Shown here: positions 27,420-35,529 of the stretch, one piece after another
Layout: the number at the start of each line of letters is the position of its first letter
Numbering within the stretch: the first letter of the stretch is position 1
NCBI GenBank assembly: GCA_022616235.1
Contig: JAKEFC010000281.1
Span: 1 to 39,485, forward strand
DNA from: Planctomycetota bacterium
GTDB lineage: Bacteria > Planctomycetota > UBA8108 > UBA1146 > JAKEFC01
DNA length: 39,485 nt
Reading direction: 5' to 3'
Position numbers and translations under genes: made by a program
Notes under the pieces: generated by a model
What the model was told of the DNA's origin: nothing
The model's database searches: none
Seen by the model: only the letters and a program-made list of their open reading frames with translations

Positions 27420-29085
27420 AGAACGCCTCGTGGTGGCGCACGGTCTCGCAGACCTCTTCGATCGTCGTGGTCCCCGCGAGCACCTTGGCCCGCCCATGGT
27501 CCACCAAGCGCTCGAAGCCCGGGATCTCGCAGCCTTCATCCATCGTGTCGGCGAGGATCATGCGCTTCGCTTCGCGCGTGGGCGTCAGGATCTCGTAGAT
27601 TCCCGTGCGGCCGCGATAGCCGGTCTGATCGCAGTGCGCGCATCCCTTGCCTCGCGAGTACGCGCCGGGCGTGCCCGGGGCGATGCCCACGAGGCGCAAG
27701 GCGTCTTCATCGGGCGTGTCGGGGGCTTTGCAGTGGGTGCAGACCAGGCGCACCAGCCTCTGGGCGATGACCGCCGCGATCGATGATGCGAGCAGATACG
27801 GGGCGATCTTCATGTCGCGCAAGCGAGCGTAGGAGCTGGGCGCGTCGTTCGTGTGGAGGGTCGACAGCACGAGGTGGCCCGTGAGCGCCGCCTTGACCGC
27901 GATGGAAGCGGTCTCTTCGTCGCGCATTTCGCCGATCATGATGATGTCCGGGTCCTGGCGCAGGATGGATTTGAGCCCGGAGGCGAAATCGATCCCGGCG
28001 CGCCGGTTCACCTGGATCTGGTTGATGTTCTCCATCTGGTACTCGACCGGGTCTTCGATCGTAATGATGTTCTTGGCCTTCGAGTTCAAGAAACGCAGCG
28101 CGGAATAGAGCGTCGTTGTCTTGCCGCTGCCGGTCGGTCCAGTGACGAGGATGATCCCGTAGGGGCGCGTGAGCACTGCGCGGAACCTCTGCTCCTGCTC
28201 GGGAGATAGGCCGAGCTGATCCAAGGCCGGTAACGCCGCCTCGTTGAGGATCCGCATGACGACTTTCTCGCCGAATACGCTCGGAATCGTCGAAACCCTC
28301 ACGTCGATGCGTCCGGTGCCTAGCCTGAGCTTCATCCGTCCATCCTGGGGCATGCGCTTCTCCGCGATGTCCAGCTCGGAGAGGATCTTGATGCGGCTCA
28401 CGATCGCGTTATGGAAATGCTTCGGCGGCCGCAGCACCTCCTTGAGGACGCCATCCACTCGGAATCGAATGCGAGTTACGGCTTCCTCCGCCTCGATATG
28501 GATGTCGGAAGCGCTGTTTCGGCACGCTTGCACGATGATGTGATTCAGCAGGCGAATGACGGGCGCATCGTCCGCGTTATCCGGGCCGGATTCGAGCACG
28601 TCGTAGGGCTGCAAGACCTGCACCTCTTCATCCTCGGAGGGTGCCTGCTCGAGGAGGGATTCCACGATGGTCTTGCTCTGATCGGAGTCGGATCCGTAGG
28701 CCTCGGCGAGAGCATCCGCATTAATCACGGTACGGTCGAAGTTGGACCCGAAGCGGAAAGCGATGTCGTCCGAGAGTTGGACCTGATAGGGGTAGGCGAG
28801 TCCGAACGCGACCCCCTGCGGATCGAGGGGAACGGCGCCGTGCTCGCGGAGGAATTCCTGCGTCAGCTCTCCGGGTGGCGCGAATTGCTCGGGAAGCGCC
28901 GCTTGCATCGGCAGCCCCGTGTCCTCGCTTACGAACCTCTGCAGATCCGCGGCGTTGAGAACGCCGCGGCTTCGAAAGGTCTCGAGCAGGGAAGCGCGCC
29001 CCTCCGGGAAATCGGCGGGAACCTCGAGGGGCGCGTCTTGCTTGAGGAACGCGCGCAGCCTGTCGATCAGTCGCGGGCGCGCCAT
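27418..29085 (-). CDS. gspE: GspE/PilB-family assembly ATPase
   Basis: N-terminal T2SSE_N-like region; Walker A GPTGSGKTTTLYSAL; IIMIGEMRDEETASIAVKAALTGHLVLSTLHTNDA; CxxC zinc motifs VCTHCKAP...GCAHCDQTGYRGRTGIYEIL. Start MARPRLIDRL at 29085. Confidence 0.95.
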   Translation of the reverse strand: MARPRLIDRLRAFLKQDAPLEVPADFPEGRASLLETFRSRGVLNAADLQRFVSEDTGLPMQAALPEQFAPPGELTQEFLREHGAVPLDPQGVAFGLAYPYQVQLSDDIAFRFGSNFDRTVINADALAEAYGSDSDQSKTIVESLLEQAPSEDEEVQVLQPYDVLESGPDNADDAPVIRLLNHIIVQACRNSASDIHIEAEEAVTRIRFRVDGVLKEVLRPPKHFHNAIVSRIKILSELDIAEKRMPQDGRMKLRLGTGRIDVRVSTIPSVFGEKVVMRILNEAALPALDQLGLSPEQEQRFRAVLTRPYGIILVTGPTGSGKTTTLYSALRFLNSKAKNIITIEDPVEYQMENINQIQVNRRAGIDFASGLKSILRQDPDIIMIGEMRDEETASIAVKAALTGHLVLSTLHTNDAPSSYARLRDMKIAPYLLASSIAAVIAQRLVRLVCTHCKAPDTPDEDALRLVGIAPGTPGAYSRGKGCAHCDQTGYRGRTGIYEILTPTREAKRMILADTMDEGCEIPGFERLVDHGRAKVLAGTTTIEEVCETVRHHEAF

Positions 29086-30776
29086 CAGGAATCCCGGGAG
29101 CCCTGTATGACCGCCGGTTGGCGGGGCGGAACGGCATCCGGAGCGACCCCGAGCTGGCGGCTGGGCAGATGGATCTGGAACGTCGAGCCGGTCCCCGGCC
29201 GCGACGTCAATTCGATCTTCCCTCCCGACTCCAGAACGATTCGGCGCACGACGAAGAGTCCGAGGCCGGTGCCGCGATCGGAGGCTTTGGTCGTGAAGAG
29301 CGGCTCGAAGATCCGCTCGTGCAACTCTGCGGGGATCCCGGGGCCGTTGTCCGATACCGCGATCGTTGCCCCTTCGTCCTCGCGTCGTGCGACGACTTGG
29401 ATCTGGCGCGCTCGCTCCGTATCGACCTCGCAGAGGGCGTCGGCCGCGTTCGTGAGCAGATTCATGAGCACCTGCTGCAAGGCGCTCGGATCGCCGCGCA
29501 GCGTGAGCCCGTTGGGCACGTCGATCGCGACGCGCGCGCCGCAACGCTGGAGGGCAGCGTCGCAAATGTTGATCGTAGCGTCCACCGTTGCGCGGACGTC
29601 GTAGTCTTTCGATGCCGGGCTGCCGCCTGGGCTCTGGCGCGCGAATGCCAGCAGGTTTCGGCTGAGCGCCTGGCAATAGTCCGCGGCATCGTGCGCGCGC
29701 GAGAGATAACGTTTCAGCTTTTCCACGGCCTTCTCATCGATGCTCTTCGCCGCAAGACGCGTCGCGAGATCCAGAAAGCCGATGAGGCTGCTCAATGGGT
29801 TGTTGAGGTCGTGCGCGAAGCCGCTCGCCAGGCGGCCGATCGCTGCCATCTTCTCCGTACGCACAAGATCGCTCTGCGAGCGCCGGAGGTCTTCGAAGGC
29901 CCCTTGCAGCCGCAGGTAGAGATCGATGTTCTGGAGATCGACTTGAAGGTGAAGCGCGATTACCACGATCTGCTCCAGGTCCTCGCGGCGGAACGGCTCC
30001 ATCTCGGGTCCGCGGTCGAGATAGAGGACGTTTTGCTCGTTATTGGCCGCGTTGATCGGCACCGCGAGCGCGGAGCCGATCGCCGCATCCGCCGAATGGG
30101 GGTCGTCCGGGCAATCGCGGGAACCGGCGATCAGCCCGGTGCGGCTGCGGGTGGCGCGCTCGATGAGGCGCGAGCAGCGCAGGATCTCGGCGGCGCCCAC
30201 GGGCCGCCCCAGGCGCTCGCCGATCACCGCCGCCGGTTCGGTCGCTCCTTGCTTCCACGTCAAGAGCGCCCAAGTCGCGAACGGGACGCTTTCGGCGAGG
30301 ATCTGCATCGCTTTGCCGATGAACTTCGCGGGAGGGAGCGCCGGATCCGCGATGAGGCCGAGTCGAAACAAGACTTCCTGCAGGCTCTTGCGCCCGGGCG
30401 TCAATTGCGAGCTGGAGCGCAGAGTGAGCTCGATGGTCTCGCGGTTCACCGCGAGCGCGATCTCGGGGTTCGCGGAGCCGCTCGCTTCTGGAAGCATCTG
30501 ACAGAGAATCTCCGTGGAGCCGATGCGAATCACGTCGCCGTCCTTGAGCAAGGCGGTCGTGATTTCTTTCTCGTTGACGAGCGTGGAATTGGTGCTCTGA
30601 AGGTCGCGGCAGATCCAGGTCCCGTTCTCCGCGGGCTCGATGAGGGCGTGTTGCCGGGACGCCCGCGAGTCATCGAGGCGGATCGTGCAGCTCGGATCGC
30701 GTCCGATCGTGACCGTGCGGCCGTCGGAGTTGAAGATCTGGCCGCGCCGTTTGCCGCTCCGGATCACGAGCTTCAT
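29085..30776 (-). CDS. FHA-domain histidine kinase (FHA, GAF-like, HisKA, HATPase)
   Basis: FHA TVTIGRDPSCTIRLDDSRASRQHALIE...LQSTNSTLVNEKEI; H-box ASGFAHDLNNPLSSLIGFLD; N/G boxes LMNLLTNAADAL, DNGPGIP, GTGLGLFVVRRI. Confidence 0.93.
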   Translation of the reverse strand: MKLVIRSGKRRGQIFNSDGRTVTIGRDPSCTIRLDDSRASRQHALIEPAENGTWICRDLQSTNSTLVNEKEITTALLKDGDVIRIGSTEILCQMLPEASGSANPEIALAVNRETIELTLRSSSQLTPGRKSLQEVLFRLGLIADPALPPAKFIGKAMQILAESVPFATWALLTWKQGATEPAAVIGERLGRPVGAAEILRCSRLIERATRSRTGLIAGSRDCPDDPHSADAAIGSALAVPINAANNEQNVLYLDRGPEMEPFRREDLEQIVVIALHLQVDLQNIDLYLRLQGAFEDLRRSQSDLVRTEKMAAIGRLASGFAHDLNNPLSSLIGFLDLATRLAAKSIDEKAVEKLKRYLSRAHDAADYCQALSRNLLAFARQSPGGSPASKDYDVRATVDATINICDAALQRCGARVAIDVPNGLTLRGDPSALQQVLMNLLTNAADALCEVDTERARQIQVVARREDEGATIAVSDNGPGIPAELHERIFEPLFTTKASDRGTGLGLFVVRRIVLESGGKIELTSRPGTGSTFQIHLPSRQLGVAPDAVPPRQPAVIQGSRDS

Positions 30777-30862
30777 CGACGAGCCTCCGGAAACGCCTGA
30801 GCGCCAAGCGACGAAGGTGCGTCATCCGCGCGCGATGGATAGCTTGCCGGCTGCACGATCAT

Positions 30863-31552
30863 TCAGCTTCCCGACGCCACGAGGCTGTCGATCATCCCTT
30901 GAATGTCGCCGATCGCCACTTTGCGCGAAGGCGCAGGTGGCGCGGGCGGCGGACTTGCATCGGACACTTTCGCGCCGGCGCCGCCGGCGCCGCTGGCGGC
31001 CGCGGCGGGGGTCGCGGGGCGCGCGGAGATCCCGTGCACCTCGCGCGCGAGCAGGTCGAGCCGCTCCAAGATCTCCTCGCACTTCGGCGCCGACACGGCG
31101 GCTTCGATCTGCCGGGGCAGCACTCGAATCGTGTCTTCCAAGTCGCGAATGCGCGAAGTGAGCGCGGAGAGCGGAGAGTCTTCGCCGCCGCCGGCGAGGA
31201 GCGAGGGGTCGGCGGAAATCGGCTGAGGCGCCGCGGCGCGCGGGAGGCTCGCGCCGAGCGCAGGGGTGCCCACGGCTTCCGCGACGTTCGAGGCGAGCGC
31301 GGCGAACGCCGTGACGAGGCGTTGCCGAACGGCTGGATCGTCGAGCGGCAGCTCGGCGATCGAAGGAAAGCGCGCGATCCCGCGCGCGAGCTTGGCGAGC
31401 TCGCCGTCGACGCGCGCCAGCACTTCTTCGTCGCAGCACGGAGCCTGCGGGCGCGGGCTCGTGTCCTGCGGCGGCTCATCGGAAGCGAAGCCCGGGAGGC
31501 GCGCTCCGCTCTCTACGTTCTCGAGTATCTGCTGGAGGATTGTGCTCGCCAT
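30863..31552 (-). CDS. Hypothetical low-complexity/coiled-coil protein
   Basis: 229 aa; central helical section DSPLSALTSRIRDLEDTIRVLPRQIEAAV, Ala/Pro/Gly-rich linker, C-terminal VAIGDIQGMIDSLVASG. Codon-position pattern fits this frame better than overlapping frames. Confidence 0.55.
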   Translation of the reverse strand: MASTILQQILENVESGARLPGFASDEPPQDTSPRPQAPCCDEEVLARVDGELAKLARGIARFPSIAELPLDDPAVRQRLVTAFAALASNVAEAVGTPALGASLPRAAAPQPISADPSLLAGGGEDSPLSALTSRIRDLEDTIRVLPRQIEAAVSAPKCEEILERLDLLAREVHGISARPATPAAAASGAGGAGAKVSDASPPPAPPAPSRKVAIGDIQGMIDSLVASGS

Positions 31553-31651
31553 CGCCCGTACCGTCCCAGCGCGATGGGGAGCCGCGCCGCCGCTCTTCCC
31601 TCCTGGGAAGGATACGATGGGGGGGTCGGAATGGGCCGGAAGGGGCGGGGG

Positions 31652-32623
31652 CTACAGCGCCCTGAGCAACTCCGCCTTCAACGCGGGAACGATCTCGAAT
31701 AGATCGCCGACGATTCCGTAGTTTGCGATCTGAAAGATCGGCGCGTTCTTGTCCTTGTTGATCGCGACGATGCAGCGGGAGCTGGACATCCCCGCGAGAT
31801 GTTGCACGGCGCCGGAGATCCCGCAGGCGATATAGAGCTTGGGGCTCACCGTTTTACCGGTCTGTCCGACCTGATCCGAATGGGGCCTCCAGCCGGCGTC
31901 CACCGCGGCGCGCGACGCGCCGACGACGCCGCCGATGGCGGCGGCAAGCTCCTCGAGGAGCGCGTAGTTTTCCGGACCTTTCAGGCCGCGCCCTCCGGAC
32001 ACGATGATCTCGGCTTCCGTGAGGTCCGTCTTCTTCCCCGCCTCGGCGATGACTTCCTTGACGCGGACGCGCAGCGCGCCGTCATCGTAGGGTGGACTCC
32101 ACGGAACGACTTCCGCGGGAGGGGCGGGATCGGCAAGCGGGCGGCCGTAGTTCGCGCGCAAGGTCGCGATGAACGGCGGCCGCGTCAGATCCACGGTGAG
32201 CAGCGCCTTGCCCGCGAATACGGGTCGCTCCAGCCGCAGGCGGTCGCTCTGCCACTCCAGCGCCGTGCAGTCCGATGCGACCGTCACGCCGTGCTCGGCG
32301 CCGGCGTACGCCGCAAGCTCGCGCCCCATTGCGCTGGCGGTGAGGAGCAGCGCGCCGATGCCGTACGCCGCCATCGCCTTCGTTACGTCGTGCGCGAGGG
32401 CATCCCCCGCGGGCCGGCGATAGATCGGAGCGTCCCCGATGAGGAGCTTGTGTGCTCCGCGCGTGCGCGCCGCCTCCGCGATCCCCGCGATGCCTTCACC
32501 GAAAGCCATGGCGATCACCTGCGCGCCGCGCGCATCCGCGAGGCGACGCGCCTCGCCCAGAAGTTCCAGCGCAGCGCGTTTCAATTCGCCGCCGCGATGC
32601 TCCAAGAGCACGAGGATGTTCAT
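31652..32623 (-). CDS. etfA: Electron transfer flavoprotein alpha subunit
   Basis: MNILVLLEHRGGELKRAALELLGEARRLA; C-terminal FAD-binding LYIACGISGAVQHLAGMSSSRCIVAINKDKNAPIFQIANYGIVGDLFEIVP. Confidence 0.95.
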   Translation of the reverse strand: MNILVLLEHRGGELKRAALELLGEARRLADARGAQVIAMAFGEGIAGIAEAARTRGAHKLLIGDAPIYRRPAGDALAHDVTKAMAAYGIGALLLTASAMGRELAAYAGAEHGVTVASDCTALEWQSDRLRLERPVFAGKALLTVDLTRPPFIATLRANYGRPLADPAPPAEVVPWSPPYDDGALRVRVKEVIAEAGKKTDLTEAEIIVSGGRGLKGPENYALLEELAAAIGGVVGASRAAVDAGWRPHSDQVGQTGKTVSPKLYIACGISGAVQHLAGMSSSRCIVAINKDKNAPIFQIANYGIVGDLFEIVPALKAELLRAL

Positions 32624-32633
32624 GACTCGACCT

Positions 32634-32796
32634 TTGAGCCTATCAAAAGACCTCGCCTGGCTTCGGCCGGCCGCGATGCGCGCGCGCCGCGTCGAGCCTC
32701 GTCGCCGCATTTCTCCATCAACACGATTCTGCCGCTCTCCTTGCGCGCGCAGCCCGCGCTCGACCTCGGGCCTACGGAGATGTGATCTGGAAGCCT
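32634..32796 (+). repeat. Dispersed hairpin repeat, copy C
   Basis: GAGCCtatCAAAAgaccTCGCCTGGCTTCGGcCGGC...GCGTCGAGCCTCgTCGCCGcaTTTCTCCATCAAcACGattCTgcCGCTCTCCTTGCGCGCG...CTCGACC aligns with copy A along most of its length. Outer inverted ends are less well preserved. Confidence 0.8.
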
Positions 32797-32831
32797 CGTG
32801 GCACCGTCGTGGCAGGCGGTTCGCACGGCGG

Positions 32832-33584
32832 CTAGATTACCTTCGCTTCCGCGCGGAGCAGCCGCACGAGCTCCGGCACCGCGGCGACCCCTTCTCCAAC
32901 GATTCTTCCCGCCTTGCGCGCCGGGGGCGGCGTCAGCGAGACCACCTCCGCGGTGGCGGGGAACTCGCGCGCCGCGACTTCGCGGAGCGGCTTCTTCTTC
33001 GCGGCCATGATTCCCTTCAGAGATGGGTAACGAGGTTCGTTGAGCCCCTTCTGTGCGGTAAATGCCGCCGGCAGGGAAACCTCCACGACTTCGCGCGACC
33101 CTTCGACCTCGCGCTCCGCGCAGGCTGACCCGGCCGCGACGGTGAGCTTTACGATCTCCGTGATACAAGGGATCCCGAGCAAGCGCGCCGTCATGGGCCC
33201 GACCTGGCCGCGCTGGGCATCGACGCTGGCGCGGCCGAAGAGGACGATCTCCGGCTGCAGCTCCTGGAGCGCAGCGGCCAAGTTTTTCGCGGTCTGGAGC
33301 GCGTCGAGACGCGCTCCGTCGTGACGAATCAAGATCGCGGAGTCCGCGCCCATCGCGAGCGCCTGGCGCAGATTTTGATTCGCCGCTTCGGGACCTAGGG
33401 TCAGTACGAATACTTCGCCCGCACCGAGCTTCTCCTTCGCGCGAATCGCTTCCTCGACGGCGAACTCATCGTACGGGCTAATGATGTATTGGACATCGGC
33501 GGTGTCGATGGTCTTGCCATCCGCCGCGATCCGAATCTTCGTCGCGGTGTCGGGTACTCGCTTCAGGCAGGCGGCGATTCTCAA
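32832..33584 (-). CDS. etfB: Electron transfer flavoprotein beta subunit
   Basis: MRIAACLKRVPDTATKIRIAADGKTID...YIISPYDEFAVEEAIR...FGRASVDAQRGQVGPMTARLLGIPCITEI. Confidence 0.95.
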   Translation of the reverse strand: MRIAACLKRVPDTATKIRIAADGKTIDTADVQYIISPYDEFAVEEAIRAKEKLGAGEVFVLTLGPEAANQNLRQALAMGADSAILIRHDGARLDALQTAKNLAAALQELQPEIVLFGRASVDAQRGQVGPMTARLLGIPCITEIVKLTVAAGSACAEREVEGSREVVEVSLPAAFTAQKGLNEPRYPSLKGIMAAKKKPLREVAAREFPATAEVVSLTPPPARKAGRIVGEGVAAVPELVRLLRAEAKVI

Positions 33585-33730
33585 TGCTGACCTCTCCGCG
33601 TGTGCAAGCGCCGGCGGCTGCGCGCACTATTTCAAGGTGGCGCGGGCAAGGTCAAGAGATTCCTCGGAAAACGGCGGGGCACTGGAGCACAGTCGGCGTG
33701 GAATCGGGGGCGCGGAATGCGGCGCGCGCC

Positions 33731-35335
33731 TCAGCGCGCGGTGGAGCTAGCCGCCTGCTGAATCGCCGCTTCCAGCTCGGCGATCTTGAAGGGCTTGCGC
33801 AGGATCGCGGCGGGGGCGAGAGCCAGATCTTGCACGCTCTTCGGATCGATCGAACCGGTGGCCACGATGACTGCGGGAGGACTTGGCAGGCACGCAAGCT
33901 CCGTGAGCACGCGGCGGCCGTTCCAGGGGCCCTTCAAGTGCAGGTCGACGAGGACGATGTCGATTTCTTCGCTCCGGCAATGCTCGAGCGCCGCCGGCCC
34001 TTCGGCGAAGCAGATTGGCGGCGGGTCGCTGAGGACTTCTCGCATGATCTCTTGGATGTTGGCGTCGTCCTCGACGACGAGGACGCGCGGGCCGGTCGCG
34101 TGGGCGCGGGGATCGGCGGCGGCCGCAGCGCCGGCGGCGGCCGCTCCCGGAACGGCCGCGGGCCCGTGCGTGCCGGCTGCTCCCAGCGGGCGCGGCGCGG
34201 CGCCGCCCGCGGAGTCGGCGAGGGGAATGCTCAGGCGAAAGCACGCGCCGCCGAGACGCGACTCTACGAGGTCGATGCTGCCGGCATGGCATTGCGCGAT
34301 GTTCAATGCGAACGTAAGTCCGAGGCCGGTGCCGGACTCCTCCGTGCCGCCGAGCGCTCCTTTGGTCGTGAAGAAGGGATCGAAGATGCGGTGGCGATGA
34401 TCCTCCGGGACTCCCGGACCGGAATCGTCCACCTCGATCGACAGGCAGCGATCGATCACGGTCGCGCGGACCGCCACGCGGCCCGCCTTGCGGGACGCCT
34501 GCGCGGCGTTCAAGAGCAGGTTTACGATCGCTTGCTGCATCTGGCTGAAGTTCACTTCGATCGCGGGGAGCTGCTCCGAGGCCTCAACCTCCAGCACGAC
34601 TTCCCTTCGATTCATCTCCTTTTGCATCAGGCACACTGCCGCATCCACGAGGCGCCGCACCGACGTGAATTGCTTGCCGGAAGCCGCGGAGCTGGAGAAG
34701 GTCGAAAGGCTCGACGTAATGCGCTGCACCCGTTCGCTCTGCGTCAACGCGACTTCGATGAGCCGGTCCTTGAACTTGTCGTTGACCTTGGCGAGCTGCG
34801 CGTAGCCGCTGATCCCGCTCATGATGTTGTTGAATTCGTGCGCCACGCCGGCAGCGAGCGCACCCACCGTCGCCAGCTTCTCCTTGCGGATCATCATTTG
34901 ATAGAAGTTCTCGATGTTGCGATGCAACGCGCGAATGCGCACGCCCGCCTTCACTCGCGCTTTCAGCTCGCGCATTTGCACGGGCTTCGTGAGGTAGTCG
35001 TCCGCCCCGGTCTCGAACCCCTCGATCTTCTCCTCCAAGCTCGCGCGGCCGGTGACCAGGATCACGTAGATGGAAGCGAGCTTCGGGTCCTTGCGGAGAT
35101 CCGTGAGCACGGAGAGTCCGTCGCGATTCGGAAGCATGATGTCGAGCAGAATGAGGTCCGGCTGCCAGGCGCGGATCAGCTCCACGAGGCGGTGGCCGTC
35201 ATCCGCTTCGCTCACTTGATAGCCTTCGCGCCGGAGCGCCTTCGAGAGCACGCTGCGAAGGCCGGCGTCATCTTCCGCGACGAGGATTCTGAAGCTCGCC
35301 GGGGGGAGCCGAGGCGGCGGCAGATCGGCGGCCAT
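33731..35335 (-). CDS. Hybrid sensor: receiver - histidine kinase - receiver
   Basis: REC1 FRILVAEDDAGLRSVL...DLILLDIMLPNRDG; H-box AAGVAHEFNNIMSGISGYAQL; HATPase DDSGPGVPEDHRHRIFDPFFTTKG...GTGLGLTFALNI; REC2 RVLVVEDDANIQEIM...IVLVDLHLKGPWNG. Start ATG 35335 or upstream GTG 35362. Confidence 0.92.
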   Translation of the reverse strand: MAADLPPPRLPPASFRILVAEDDAGLRSVLSKALRREGYQVSEADDGHRLVELIRAWQPDLILLDIMLPNRDGLSVLTDLRKDPKLASIYVILVTGRASLEEKIEGFETGADDYLTKPVQMRELKARVKAGVRIRALHRNIENFYQMMIRKEKLATVGALAAGVAHEFNNIMSGISGYAQLAKVNDKFKDRLIEVALTQSERVQRITSSLSTFSSSAASGKQFTSVRRLVDAAVCLMQKEMNRREVVLEVEASEQLPAIEVNFSQMQQAIVNLLLNAAQASRKAGRVAVRATVIDRCLSIEVDDSGPGVPEDHRHRIFDPFFTTKGALGGTEESGTGLGLTFALNIAQCHAGSIDLVESRLGGACFRLSIPLADSAGGAAPRPLGAAGTHGPAAVPGAAAAGAAAAADPRAHATGPRVLVVEDDANIQEIMREVLSDPPPICFAEGPAALEHCRSEEIDIVLVDLHLKGPWNGRRVLTELACLPSPPAVIVATGSIDPKSVQDLALAPAAILRKPFKIAELEAAIQQAASSTAR

Positions 35336-35386
35336 CGCGGCTACGGAGGAGGGATCGGTCACGGCGCGCGCTTTCGATAAGAAGTG

Positions 35387-35422
35387 CCTCGGAGGGCCAC
35401 GAAAGCGTGATCGTGGCCGAGG
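35387..35422. other. Bulged hairpin between the rluA-like stop and the hybrid kinase start
   Basis: CCTCG-(GAGG)-GCCACGA aagcgtga TCGTGGC-CGAGG. Confidence 0.4.
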
Positions 35423-35529
35423 ATACAGAATTCTACGATGAAGCCCGGTGCGCGCGTGCATTGCGGCCGCGCTCGACGGCGCGAAGCTAGCTTCCCGGCA
35501 CTGCGGCTGGCGGGATCCCGAGTCCAGCG

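Noticed and set aside
35387-35422. Bulged hairpin as a rho-independent terminator of the rluA-like gene
   Set aside because: Lacks a U-tract and the stem carries a 4-nt bulge; kept only as an unclassified structure feature.
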